Shown: one piece after another, positions 45,401-60,400 of the stretch
Position numbering within the stretch: position 1 is the first letter of the stretch
Layout: each line of letters opens with the position of its first letter
NCBI GenBank assembly: GCA_934047225.1
Contig: OW204000.1
Location: forward strand, 18,494,001-18,558,000
DNA from: Ypsolopha sequella
Lineage: Eukaryota; Arthropoda; Insecta; Lepidoptera; Ypsolophidae
Reading direction: 5' to 3'
Length of the DNA stretch: 64,000 nt
Position numbers and translations under genes: made by a program
The notes under the pieces: generated by a model
Databases searched by the model: none
What the model saw: the letters and a program-made list of their open reading frames with translations, nothing else
Told to the model about the DNA's origin: nothing

Positions 45401-48400
45401 CTGTTTTGTTTTTATTTAAAAGAAATAACAGTGCAAATATAAAAAGTGGTTCATATTTCATACTTATTTTGGGTTAGTTACTAATTTGTTTTGTATCTAT
45501 TTTACCTATATATTTTATCATAAAAAAGGCCAGTAGGCGTTCTTACTCTTTTAATTCTTATCGCGCGCAAATTCCCTGGATTGCGTTCAGTTGGATTGTT
45601 GGAGTACAGGATAGCAGATACAAATTCTACGCGTGCAAAAGAGATGGCAAGATAAGCGGGCGTCTTCCGACGATCAAAACGAACGAAGCTTTGGGCTTTG
45701 CTTTGGCCTGGCTTTGGGATAAATTCAACAGGAAGCAACGTGTCTATTCAATCGACATCTCTGAGGCGCAAGTTCAAATCCCACTTCTATGGAAGTCCCA
45801 GCACTGGATCCAGCGTGGTTGATGGTGGAGATTTAACATACGAAACACGCAGCCCTAACGTAGATGTGCCACTACGGGTTTGAACCCACGACGTCCACAT
45901 TGAATATAATTGACAATTCTAAATTTGAATTTTCAAATAAAATTCAAAATTGTAAAAAAAATGTGCAAGAGCATGGTTAGGACATTATAATTCCAAGAAA
46001 CACAAAACGTAAAATTGCCTCGATGGAAAAAATGTATGAAGTTACCTCTAACTTTTACCGAGTTTCTATTTGGTCTAAATATGGTGCAAATTACAAAGGC
46101 AAAAACTAGGTTAATAATATCATGCTTATATAAACAATAGCCCAGCATGGCGATTTCAAAAACATAACTATATTTCTAAAGATATTAAATAAAAACTCAA
46201 TTTTTTATGATCGCTGGTTTCTCAGCAGTCGCAAGAGCCACGGTTCAGAGCGCGCTGTTTTGAACAAAAAAGGAATGTAATAGAGTTCAATTCTGATTGA
46301 TTTAAAATGAGGTGCACAATCTGTCTTTGGGGGGCTTATCCCAATGTTGACTCTTTTCTGATTCATTTTAAACCATGAAATTGTGATATTTTGTGTGTGG
46401 AAAAAATTTATACCGTAGATACATTTTTTCTGCAGATTTTTTTACGGTTCAAAACGCGATACGTGTTCAGAACTCATTTCAGGAAATAGTATTTTATGTA
46501 ATTGTTTATGAAATCTATGTATTTGATATATGTCAGTCACAGACGTAAGAATGAAAATAAAGGAATTTACAAAAATATAAAAAGTGAATTTCTATTCCAA
46601 ATATTAAATATAGACGTGATGTGGTAAGATTCCGTTCAACAATAATATTATTGTCATTGTCAAATATTTTTGTGGTCAAGGGTAAATTTTTCAAGAAATA
46701 TTTTGGTCAAGTACGAGCTAAAGTTACCAAAGTGAGTTCTGTATAATAACAATAATATTATTTTTTATTGTTTGTTTTTCGTGCGGAAGATGTACGGAAT
46801 CTCAATTTTTTTTTTTTTGTTTCTCTTTTTTGGTTAGGAGGATGTTCAGAACTCATTTCAGGAAATAGTATTTTATGTAATTGTTTATGAAATCTATGTA
46901 TTTGATATATGTCAGTCACAGACGTAAGAATGAAAATAAAGGAATTTACAAAAATATAAAAAGTGAATTTCTATTCCAAATATTAAATATAGACGTGATG
47001 TGGTAAGATTCCGTTCAATACATTATACTTTGCTCGATCGAAAATAAAACATTTTAAAATTTACATTACCAAGTCGTAAGAAAATTACAGGAAATTAAGG
47101 AAAATTTAACTTAGAAAGTACTTTTACGGATAGTTTTCTGGAAAAGTTCATCGTAAGAATGTTTTTTGAGCGAAAAACATGTTTTTTAAGAGCGCGCAAT
47201 GTTTCAGTTGTAACAGACATGGCTCAGAGCGCGCTATTTTAAACTATAATAAAAGATCATAGAGTTCAATTCTACTTGATGTAAAATGAGGTGCCTGACC
47301 TTCATGGTCAAATCGTTAGAGCTACAAAACCACAAATATGAAATAAACATACCTTATTTTTTTGTAGACTATCCAATGCTTTTTTTGGACCACGTTTAAC
47401 TTTTTTGGGTCGACCCCTTTTATTTTTTATTTTCTGAAAATGTTATAGATACGAATGTTATTACTCACTCATTCACTGTCTATTGTATTATTCTTATTAA
47501 TCGGACAGTCAGTCAGAAACATACCTTCGCTAAATAATTTAAGTAACTCGCCGGGTCCTGCAACTTTAAATCCACAAGCTTCACAAAACATGGAAAAAAT
47601 CCTTTCGCCACCGTTATCTGAAATTTATGAATGAACAATTGATTTGATAACTTTTGTAGGTACAAGTAACTTGAATTATGGTAATAATTACCCCGTTGTC
47701 CTTTATTAAGTTATTTCCGTTTTTATTTTGCACTTTGACCTGAAACAGATAAGTAACATTATAGTGGACCAACTATACCCAACAAACAGTCCATGAACGC
47801 TCTACGAGTTCAGTATAATAATGCTTTTAGGATGCTGTTGGGGCTACCTCCTTCATGCAGTGCAGATGCACGCACAGATGATTTTTATGCAGTACGTCGC
47901 AAAAAGTGCGCTTCTCTGCTATCTAGGGTTCGTGGTAGTAGCAACAGCATTCTAAGGGTATTATTATTTTATTCTTAATTTAAGCTTTTTTTGATTTCTA
48001 TTGTACAATTTTTTAATATTATTTGTAAAATGTATGTGTTGTGTAACTATGGTCTATAATTGACTGAATTAAACGATTAATTATTATTATTTATTATTAT
48101 AGTAGTTTTCAATGCAAGTGCTTGTGTAAAGACTAATTTAATTTTATACATAAAAACTGGTCGTTAAGGCGATACCAAAAAAAAGGGTTTTTTTCGAATC
48201 CATTTACTCTACTATAACGTCATCTACGTATTTTTGGGTAAATGTTTATTGAGTATTTGAGTAAGATTCTCACTGAAGGAAAACGCGACTGGATGAAATT
48301 TTCTCGATAGAATTTAATTCCAAAAAGACCTCTAAATTGTTTTATTTTTCCTGTTATTCTGAAATCCTAACTAATTTCATTGTGAAATTGCATTCAAAAT

Positions 48401-51400
48401 GTGGATATTATGTATGTATGAAGTCTCCTTGAAAATCTTTTTGACAAAATAGCTTAGTACATTTTATATTAATAAAAAACCGACTTTTTGCTACTTTTCC
48501 ACGAATCCGTCCCACTCGCACTGAGGGTTTTTTCGCATATGGAGTAAAGAAGTAAATAAATAGTTAAACAATTATAAAATTTGGTGCGCCACAAAAAAAC
48601 AGCATTTAAAAGATTTTGTTTGCAATAAAAAAAAATCAGGCAGCAATCTTTGTTCCGCAAATAATTTTGATAATGGTCAAAAATTAAATCATAAATAGGC
48701 AGCTTACAATAACATGAGTTTGCATAATAAACATTCAGTCCGCAAAATAATTACTTGATGAGAAAACATGTCTATGCAATAAATAGGTTGAATATGTTCC
48801 AAAACCGAATCAGAGCACCACGACTCTATACAGTCTTGTGGGTACTACCCCTAGAGTGTATATAAAAAGCCTTAGGCGTGGAGGAAGGGCAGCCCTCGCC
48901 TGCCATAACAAAGCATAGGTACCCGTGCGAGCCGTAGTGGCTGAGACTGGTCGCCTTCAACAAACCGAAGCTGCGAAGGTGAGCATGGGTGACTGTGCTT
49001 TGTTACGCAAGGGCGAAGGAGCTGCACTTTCCGCAACGCCGAAGCAATTGCAAAATGAAAAATGAATTTTTTTGCTTATCCTCTGAGTGCTTACCAAAAT
49101 GTCATTAAACAGGAGCAGCTCATTGCAGCTTATACAATTAATATGCTGTACAAAAATAATTACAGCCATCCAGAATGACATAAATTGCTGATTGATTTTG
49201 AAATGTTTGCTGGCCATGAGTTGCTGATCAATTAGCTGTTTCTGCTCACAGATTATATTTTTCTGCTTACAAAAATACCAATACTATGCTAACCATTTAA
49301 ATAACACCCATGGAGTAACAGGGACGCTAAAACTTTTACGTATCGCCTTAAATATGTAAATATAGGTTTATGTTACTAACAATAGGTTAAGCAGTTTTCT
49401 TTTTCTTACTAACACTATTGTAGATACTGTGTGTGTTATATGGCTTTATGGTGGCCGAAATAAATAAATTATTATTATATAAATGAATTATTATTATTAA
49501 ATCAATTTTACCGATTTCTCTTTCATTTTTATTAGTTTTTAATTTATTTACTGGAAGTTGGCTAACCTGCAACCTTTCCTTGAGCTTGGTTATCAAAATA
49601 AACGAATCACAATGTTCAGCTATCGTTGGTAAGCCGGTTACGTAAACAAACTTAAGTACTATATATAATGATTTTTTTCACTGTTGAACGGGTCTGGATA
49701 GTCTGATCTTTTGAGGACATTTTGCATTTTTCTGGGGTGCCAGTGTAATTTAGCACTTAAATCAACCCAGCAGTTTTCTCCACCAGCAGGCAATTTCAGT
49801 GCCGAGTTAATGAGGCGGACGAATAAACAGACAATAAAGCTTTTCTATTAGAGTTTTGATTTCTATTATGCTGTATGAATTGAATCAAGATACATTTCAG
49901 GTAAATAATTTAAGAAAGCATGACGTTATTGTGCATATTGTGTTTGAAGCGAAACTTACACTTGCTTTATTTTTGACTCAAAAAAAGTAAAGTATGACAT
50001 AAAACAAATAAGATCATCAGCAATACACATACCTCTTTATTACAATGTTGTGATGTATTATTATTTTCTGTATCAATTGTGGCCTGAAAAATGAAAACTG
50101 TAAATAATGGAGTTCTAGTCTAGAGTACTTGAGCACAGAGGTTCCGTTAATATAGATGGTAGGGATCTGTTAAAATATACACTTCATTGTTTATACCACA
50201 TGAATTTTTAAATTGTGACGTCATCAATTATTTTGCATTTTTCCGGGGTGCCAGTGTAATTCAGCACTTACATACAAATCAACCCAGCAGTTTTTTCCAG
50301 CAGCAGGCAATTTCAGTGCCGAATTAATGAGCCGGACGAATAAACAGACAATAAAGCTTTTCTATTAGTGTTTTGATTATTATTTATATTATGATTTTAT
50401 ATTAGGATTTATATTATGCAGTATGAATTGAATCAAGATACATTTCGGGTCAGCCAAGAACACGGGCGTGAAGTTAGTCACGGATTGTGTCGTATTTTTG
50501 AAGCTTCGAGCTAACAGCTAATTTTATGTCCACCTTCTTGAGTGGCCTGAACGGTAAAGAACCTACTTACCATTACTATAAGGTCCTTTTTAGGCCGAAT
50601 CCTCTTATTAGCTCTCTGAAAGCAACAAGTTTTTATCAGAACATTGGTGGCATTTGTTTCTGACTGTCCCGTAAAACGGTTGATTTTTGTATCGATTCGG
50701 CGTAACACGACTGAACTTATTTGACAGGACTAACCTTAATTTAAGCGTCCTGTCTTTTCCTTACTTTGTCGAAATGACAAGGACAGAACGCTAAAATAAA
50801 GTGAAGTCTTTTCAAATAAGTTAAAAAGTCATGCTACACCAAATCGACACCATTATGTTTCTTATGATCGACCTATTGTTGAACATTGAAAAATGACTTT
50901 TTTTCAACTGTCAATACAATATTGACTCTATCTACTACATTATGTTGTCTGAACAAGAACAAAAAAACCTAATGATAATTTATACTTCAATGATCTGGAT
51001 TATTCTAGTCTACCGGGGAATAAAACATTTATTTTTCTATCCAATGCAGCAGTAGGACGGGTAATATATTCACTAGTTCAACATGTTCTACATACATACA
51101 TAGACTCACGCCTGTCTCCCAGGGGGTAAGCAGAGACTACAGATTTCTATCTGCTACGATCCAGACACACCTTTTTCCATCAATCTAGTCATAGAAGCTC
51201 TTCTATTCCGGGTACTTTTGACATGGCCCTTCTTCAGTATGTCGCCAATTTGGTCAGCATACATCCTTCTAGGGCGGCCTAGTTGAACTGTACCTTCTAT
51301 TTGCGCACTATAAATATCTTTCGTCAATCTACTTTCATTCATCTTTGTGCAAGCGCATGTCCAAACCACCGAAGCACTCCTTTTTCTATTCTATAGTCAC

Positions 51401-54400
51401 TACATCTTCTGTCAGGGCCGCAACGATCCCGTATGTCGAGATTTTTCACTCTGTCATTCAATGTAAAACCACACATACTACGACCCGTTTTTTTTTTTTG
51501 GGACGTCCTTACTCTCAAAGTCAAAAAGTACATCCCTAGTGGCGGGGGACATCCCTAGGAACAGCTCACGCGAGCGCGAAGCGCTAGAATGTCAATTTTT
51601 CCCATCCCTAGTGACAAAGTAAAAAAAAATGTCAAAGTACGTCCCTACTGGCGGGGGACATCCCTAGGATTTTTTCTTGATACCTACACCACAAACTTCG
51701 GTGACTACATCTATCACACCAATTTTCAACGCTTCCCAAAATTCGTCTATATCATTATCATCTCTTTCATTCAAATAATTTAAACTCTCTTTAAGTCTCT
51801 TCTTATATTCATCCTTTACATCAGCATCCTGCAATCTTTCCACTTTAATTCTTTTTAACGTCGTTATAGCTACTTTCGGCCGACGACACCAACGCTTGAA
51901 CAGACCATTCATCCAGCTTATTACCAGATTATGATCCGTGCCAACGTTAAGAGCCTCGGTACACCCTAGTGTCTAGAACTCTGTTTTTTAATCATTCATC
52001 AGCTATCACAATATCTATCATACTCTTAGATTCATTCCTCTGTCTCGTATACATATGGATTTTGTTGTGACTGAACATAGTGTAAGTCACTGAAAGGTTC
52101 CACTCCAAACAAATATTCAATAAACTTTCGCCATTTTCATTCATGTTCTAAGATGTTCAAACATGTTTTAACGTCTTGATATCCAGATTTGTGGTCGAGA
52201 AGTTTAAACTACTAGCTAGGCCACAATTATTATTATGAAATAAACATACCTTATCTCTTTTTAGACTACCCAATTGTTTTTTCGGACCACGTCTTACTTT
52301 TATGGATCGACCTATTTTCTTTTTCATTATCTGAAACTGTTCAAGGACGTACATGAGTTAAATAAACATTCACTGTACAACATATCTTTGAGGGCTTTAA
52401 GGGTCGGTGTTCCGAGATTCGGGGTTCGGGGTTATGGCTTTTTAAGACGGTAAAAATTCAAATTTCTGAACAAAATAAATACCACTTGTTACCTTACAAG
52501 ATGAAGTGCAGGTTCATTAAAAAAATCACGGCAATAATGTATAGTAACTTCAGAAAAAAAACAGGAATTTCAAGAAAATCTCTTGAATAGCATTGCAGCG
52601 CTACGGGTGTATCCTGTTTTTTTTTCTGAAGTTACTATACATTAGTGCCAAGATTTTTTTTAATGAACCTGTACTTCATCTTGTAAGGTAACAAGTGGTA
52701 TTTATTTTGTTCAGAAATTAATATTTTACTATCTTAAAAAGCCATAACCCCGAACCCTGTTTTGCCCAATCTCGGAACTCCGACTCTTAAGCATATCTTT
52801 GTTAAATAATTTAAATAACTCGCTGGATCTTGCAATTTTAGATCCACAAGCTTTAAAAAACATAAAATTAAGCTTTTCGTCACCGTTATCTGAAATGTAT
52901 AAGTAAACAAACGGTTTGATGACTTTTATAGGTACAGAACACTTGAACACAGTTAAGTTGAGTTATAGTAATAGTTACCCCAGTGTCCTTTATTAAGTTA
53001 TTTCTGTTTTCATTTTGCACCTTGACCTAAAACAGGAAAGTAATAATAATATTATTATTAACTTAAGCTCCACCCACAAGAGTGTAGCTCTTAAGTTATA
53101 GGATCCATTTCTGCCGCAGCACGCACGCACTTTGGCATACAGTATTAGCAAATTCAGAGCTAAATCATGATATAGTGAATATCTTTTAGGAGCTTAGCGG
53201 AAAGAAGCTGCCTAGCGGCACGTAAAGAAACTCTTCCACAGCCGCTAATACTGCGGCAACTGAATTTTGCTTTGGCATACAGTATTAGCAAATTCAGAGC
53301 TAAGTCATGATATAGTGAATATCTTTTAGGAGCTTAGCGGAAAGAAGCTGCCTAGCGGCACGTAAAGAAACTCTTCCACAGCCGCTAATACTGCGGCAAC
53401 TGAATTTTGCTTTGGCATACAGTATTAGCAAATTCAGAGCTAAGTCATGATATAGTGAATATCTTTTAGGAGCTTAGCGGAAAGAAGCTGCCTAGCGGCA
53501 CGTAAAGAAACTCTTCCACAGCCGCTAATACTGCGGCACCTGAATTTTGCTTTGGCATACAGTATTAGCAAATTCAGAGCTAAATCATGGTATAGTGAAT
53601 ATCTTTTAGGAGCTTAGCGGAAAGAAGCTGCCCAGCGGCACGTAAAGAAACTCTTCCACAGCCGCTAATACTGCGGCACCTGAATTTTGCTTTGGCATAC
53701 AGTATTAGCAAATTCAGAGCTAAATCATGATATAGTGAATATCTTTTAGGAGCTTAGCGGAAAGAAGCTGCCTAGCGGCACGTAAAGAAACTCTTCCACA
53801 GCCGCTAATACTGCGGCACCTGAATTTTGCTTTGGCATACAGTATTAGCAAATTCAGAGCTAAATCATGATATAGTGAATATCTTTTAGGAGCTTAGCGG
53901 AAAGAAGCTGCCTAGCGGCACGTAAAGAAACTCTTCCACAGCCGCTAATACTGCGTCAACTGAATTTTGCTTTGGCATACAGTATTAGCAAATTCAGAGC
54001 TAAATCATGGTATAGTGAATATCTTTTAGGAGCTTAGCGGAAAGAAGCTGCCTAGCGGCACGTAAAGAAACTCTTCCACAGCCGCTAATACTGCGGCACC
54101 TGAATTTTGCTTTGGCATACAGTATTAGCAAATTCAGAGCTAAATCATGGTATAGTGAATATCTTTTAGGAGCTTAGCGGAAAGAAGCTGCCTAGCGGCA
54201 CGTAAAGAAACTCTTCCACAGCCGCTAATACTGCGGCACCTGAATTTTGCTTTGGCATACAGTATTAGCAAATTCAGAGCTAAATCATGATATAGTGAAT
54301 ATATTTTAGGAGCTTAGGGTCCGCCAAACCGACGTACACTCTATGAACTAAGTGAAAATGTACCAACACGTGGCTCCATCTAGTGGTAAAGTGTTCAACT

Positions 54401-57400
54401 GTACTAATGGTTATTAATTTTTTTTATAACTATTAACGATGTTACTCCCAGTAAGCTACACAAAAGTTATAGAGAACCCAACACAAATCCGTTCAGTAGT
54501 TTCTAAGTGTAAAAACAGATATGGATACTTTTTACAATTTGTACATCTATATACATGTCTTACTATATACATTACACATACATGTTACATTTTATTGAAG
54601 TAGCGTAAAGTTAACTACATTTCTGGGGATAAAATTTATAGGTATTGACTTCACTCATAAGTGCTATCCCACACTGGAAATGTTTCATTGTCTTGTTGGG
54701 TAACAAACAAAGCAACTATCGAAGTTATAATACTTGTAGGGATTAAACATTAACGGTGTTACTACAAAACGGTGTTTAACTTTAGACAGTGTTTAAATCT
54801 GTTGCTGTCACTTTTTAACGATATGAAAGAAAAGGCGACAACAACATATTTAAACACTGTCTAAAGTTAAACACCGTTTTGTAGTAATACAGTAAATTTC
54901 TAGGATTACCAAGACATTAAACTTACCATTTCGTTCTTTGCTTTGGTTTCCATATCGATTAGTTGTAAATGAAAAACAAAATATTGATTTTAAATATTTA
55001 AAGAGACACCTGCTGAAAAAAAAAACTAAAACTTGATCACATTGGCTTACCTCAGAATCATTTTTCTCTGGGCTATTATTATTGGTTATCTGGTTAGCTG
55101 ATTTATTCTCCTTAATCTGAAAAAAAAAAACTTAATGTAAATCAAATTTTACGTTTCGTCTCGCAATCGTTTGTCGGGGCGCGTCTTCACTCGCCCAGAA
55201 GAAGGCAGTCTGAATCTGCTGAAACTGGTCGGCTATCCCGATCAATAATACTTATTGAGGTGAGCCGTTTTGCAATAATCATGTTTTATCCTCAAGTTTA
55301 ATTAAAATCGATAACTAATTTTACGCGTTTAATTTGGACTTGTTATACAGCTTACTTATCCTCACCAAGTTTTCTATATTTAATGAGACCGAACTGTGAG
55401 TAAGGTATCACGAGTTAAATTTGAAGAGTAAAAATGAATATGGTCCTACCTCTTTGAAATACTTTAAATAAGGTGAATTATTTTGAAACAAATCCACAAG
55501 TTTTACGCAACATGGAAACTGATTTGTTGAACTTGAATCTTTTGTGACCTATAACAATAAATAAAACTTTGATCGGTGAGTATTTGGCACTCTGGCGAGG
55601 CGAAAGGCCGAAAAACGAGCATGTGAGGACGGAGAACGCGCCCGCGAGGCCAAAGGCCAAGCAGGGCGCGTTCGTAGTCCAAGTATGCGAGTTATTTGGC
55701 CGAGCACTTCACCTTGACTCCCAGAGGGAGTTAGAGCACTTATAATGTTTGTTTCTGAAAAAATTGTAATTTGTTTCCTGTAGGCCACGCGGGCGAAGCC
55801 ACGGGCAGAAGCTAGTAATTTATATAACTCGCCGGGCCCTGCAAGTTTAAACCCGCAATCTTTAAAAACACAAAAAGCTTTTCGTCAACATTATCTGAAA
55901 ATAAGTAAACAAATGGTTTGATGACTTTTATAGGTACAGTACACTTGTACACAGTTAAGTTGAGTTATAGTAATAGTTACCCCAGTTTCCTTTATTAAGT
56001 TATTTCCGTTTTTATTTTGCACCTTGACCTAAAACAGAAAAGTAATAATAATATTATTAGTTTACGCTCAACCCACAAGAGTTACAACTAACCCACAACC
56101 CTCTTGAGTTAAATATATGTATATGCTATTCGGGTCTAGGATCGATTTCTGCCAGAGCACGTACCAATTAAAATCTTGCAGAGAAAATGCGCTGCATGAT
56201 GCCATGAGAAGCCGTACCGGGTTTGGTTGCTGTCAGTTATTCAGCCGTTACCAACTTCCGTAGTTTTTTTTGACATATAAGTATCGTGTATATTAACAAC
56301 TCCTGTGACGGAAGATGCGAACCACAAAACATTCTGTATATACCTAAGTGAATTCGATGAACGGTAACCACCCCCTATCAACCACATTGGGACGTAAAAA
56401 ACATTACTGGGTATAAAACATCGTGTAATAGTTAAATTAACCTAAACCAAGTAGCTCTCGATGAAAAGGAATCGAGTTAACCCGTTCAGATTAAAAACAA
56501 TAGACATGGAGCGGGAGGAATGAACGCACCTGTTAAATTTAAAGAGTGAAAATGAATAATAATAGTCTTACCTCTTTGAAATACTTTAAATAAGGTGAAT
56601 CATTTTGAAACAAATCCACAAGTTTTACGCAACATGGAAACTGATTTGTTGAACTTGAATCGTTTGTGACCTATAACAATAAAAAAATTAAAACATTAGT
56701 GATGTAACCAGCTTTTGTGTGCGACCTCGTCCGCACTGATACATATATGACTCAGTGTGTACAGTGCCTTCTTGTTTTATACTTCATGAATTGAATGTGT
56801 ACCCAGAATAAGGATTCAAATGAAAAAAATATATTGCGATAGAGACCTTGTTTTCGTTAAAACAGCGTTTTTAACTATTAGTATTGAATAGACCCTTATT
56901 CCAGGCACACTTTCCTAGTGACTATTCAATACAGATATGACTCAGTGTGTCAGTCTACAGTGCCATCTAGTTTTAAACTCCAACTAATGACTATTTAACA
57001 CATTATTATACTTATAGTAAGTGACAATGTAACAACACGTGGTTCCAAAGTGTTCACAAAGTTCACAAAGTGTTCAACTGTAGGTACTAAAGTTTTTTTT
57101 TAATCACAATCTCTAATGACAGTAACATAGGTGACGGTGATTAAAAAAAAAACTTTACTACCTACAGTACAGAACATATACACATCCTAACACTTAATAG
57201 CTACACATCCTAACACAAATCCGTCTAGTAGTTTATATGTGTATCAGCAGTACAGAAAAAAACAGATATGGATATTTTTCACAATTTGTTCATGTCTTAC
57301 TAAATAAATTATACATGTTACATTTTTGTGAAGTAGCGTGAAGTTTACTAAATTTCTGGGGATGAAGTCTTTTTATCCTTCACTCATAAGTAAGCTATCC

Positions 57401-60400
57401 CACAGTGTAAAGGTTTCATTGTCTTTTGTTGTGTAACAAACAAAGCAACTATCGTAGTTACAATACTTGTAGGGATTAAACATTAAATTTGTAGGATTAC
57501 CAAGATATTAAACTTACCATTTCGTTCCTTGATTTTGTTTCCACTTCAATTAGTTTTACCTGAAAAACAAAACAATGATTTTACATATTTAAAGAAATAA
57601 CTGCAAAAAAAATATACTAAAACTTGATCACATTGGCTTACCTCAGAATCTTTTTCCTCTGGTCTATTATTATTGGTTATCTGGTGAGCAGATTTATTCT
57701 CCTTGATCTGAAAAAAAAAAAAACCACAATGTAAATTTAATTTTATTTGTTAAATTTGGACTTGTTATACAGCTTACTTGTCGCCACCAAGTTTTCTATA
57801 TTTAATGAGACCAAACTGTGAGTAAGGTATCACGAGAAAAGGGTATTATTTGAACGGGTGCTAAATCTATTAGAATTCTTTAACTAACTAGATTTAATTT
57901 AAAAATTGTTGCATATTCTTTGACCAATTTGCAAAAATGGAAGTTCCCCCTATATTTCAGAAAGTATATTTATTAAAATATGTTTTCATATAAATAGATA
58001 TATTATTTTAGAGAAGTATTGAGGCATGTAAATAAAACACAGACATAAAAGACATGACAATAAGGCTTTTCTGTTAGAGTTTTGATTTTTATTATGCTGT
58101 ATGAATTGAATCAAGATACATTTCGGGTCAGCCGAGAACACGGGCGTGAAGTTTGTCACGGATGGTGTCGTATTTTTGGAGCTTCGAGGAAAGGAAAAGG
58201 TTGGGAGGGGAGGATAATGCACCTCTATCTACTACATTATGTTGTTTTAACAATGACAAAAAGACCTATTAGATAATGATACTTCAATGATCTAGATTAT
58301 TCTAGTCTACCGGGAAAAAAAAAACATTTATTTTTCTATCCAATGCAGCAGGAGGGGTAATAGATTCACTAGTTCAACATGTTCTAACGTCTCGAGATCT
58401 AGATTTGTGGTCGAAAAGTTTGAACTAGTAGCTAGACCACAATTATTATTATAAAATAAACATACCTTATGACTTTTTAGACTACCCAATTGTTTTTTCG
58501 GACCACGTCTTACTTTTATGGGGCGGCCCCCTTTATTTTTCACTATCTGGAAATTTTCAAGGACGTACTGTGTTAAACAAATATTCACCGTATAACGTAT
58601 TTTTCGTACACTTGTGCACAGTAAGTTGAATTATAGTTATAGTTACCCCAGTATCCTTTATTAAGTTATTTTCGTTTTTATTTTGCACCTTGACCTAAAA
58701 CAGAAAAGTAACATTAATAATATTATTAGTTTATGCACCACCTACAAGAGTATAGCTCTAAATATATGCTATTAGGGTCTTGGATCGATTTCTGCCGGAG
58801 CATGCACCAATTAGGTGCCTCTTACAGCAAAGCTGCGGTGTGTTTTTCCGCGGCATAACTCGAAAACAGGCGGCATGAAACCATGAGAAGCTATAACGAA
58901 ATTGTTTCAGGCAGTTGCTGTCCCTTATTCAGCCGTTACCAACTTCCACAGATTTTAATAATATTTTGACATCTGTATCATGTATATTAACAACCCCTGT
59001 GCCGTGACGGAAGATGCGGACCAAAACAACATCTGTACATTGGGATAGCCACATTGGGACGTTAACATTACTGGGTAACATCACGTGACAGTTAAATTAA
59101 ACCATAAATACCATCAATGTAGCTCTCTCGATAAAAAGGAATCGAGTAAACCCTACAGGTTAACCTGTTCGGAGTTGAGAGGACCTTGTGAAATTAAACA
59201 AGTTAAAAGTAACATACTTGGTCCTACCTCTTTAAAATACTTTAAATAAGCTGAATCGTTTTTAAATAAATCCACAAGTTCTACGTAACATGGAAACTGA
59301 TGAGTTGAACTTGAATCGTTTGTGACCTATAACAATGAAAAATTAGAACATTAGTGATGTAACCAGCTTTTGTGTTCAACCGTTATACAAGTCAGTGTGT
59401 ACAGTGCCATCTAGTTTTACACTGCATGAACTGAAAGTGTCTCCAGAATACGGGTTCAAATGAAAAAAGATAATAATGCGATATAGACCTTTTTTCCGTC
59501 AAAACAGCGTTTTGAACTATTTGTACTGAATATGTAGACGCTTATTCCAGGCACACTTTCCTAGTGACTATTTAACACAGATATGATTCAGTGTGTCGGA
59601 AAAACAGCGTTTTGAACTATTTGTGTTAAATAGATAGACGCTTTTTCCAGGCACACTTTCCTAGAAATTATTCAACACAGATCAACAGGTCAAAAGCGAG
59701 TGTCTCGCACCTCGAGGGTTCCGTCCACCACAGACTTTAATACAAATTGAACAAACTTTTAAACTGCAAGTATTATTTATGTATTATTCCACATAGAGTA
59801 AGAAATTAATAATTTTAATTTTTTTAGGGTTCCATACCTCAAATTTGAAAATTCGTTGTCCGTCTGTCTGTCTATCTGTCACGACCCTTTTGCTCGGGCC
59901 GCGTATCAGACATCAAGTTAAAACTAATACCTCCTACAGAAGTCTACGGCCCCATGGTGCTGTAAAAAAATCAGGCTTCCAACTCGACGTGAAAAAGGTT
60001 ATTGTACTTTCCATAATCAATTTCATACAAATTTTGCTAACCATGAAAACTTAGGGTACTTTCAGTTGACATAGAAACTTGAAATTTCGTTTACAGGTAG
60101 GTCTTATAGTACACATAGAAAAAAATCTGAAAATTACAAATAGTTTATTATTGAGGAAGTTACCAACTTAATTAGACCCTTTACATACATAGAGTTTAAT
60201 AGATCGCAAGTGTCAGGTTAAGTTGGCCCACCATAACTGGAAGTAGCATTATTTACCATAATGTTTTAGGGTTCCGTACCCATATTGTGTGGTGATACGG
60301 AACCCTTTGTGCGCGAGTCCGACTCGCACTTGGCCGGTTTTTGTCTATATGTTCACCTACTTGTGAACGGAATACATACTACATACTTTTAATTTATAAA

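Noticed and set aside
45502..45738. 78-codon minus-strand frame
   Set aside because: Part of a dispersed repeat also seen near 63361-63415; no conserved motif.
48957..49217. 86-codon minus-strand frame inside the 9-bp-TSD insertion
   Set aside because: No recognisable domain, and composition like the surrounding element; not supported as a gene.
53130..54319. CRISPR-like array
   Set aside because: Repeats are contiguous 140-bp units without unique spacers, in a eukaryotic context; it is a satellite.
58082..58276. Open frame 'LYELNQDTFRVSREHG' repeated at 49860 and 50410
   Set aside because: The sequence is part of duplicated intron DNA; frames are not maintained between the copies.
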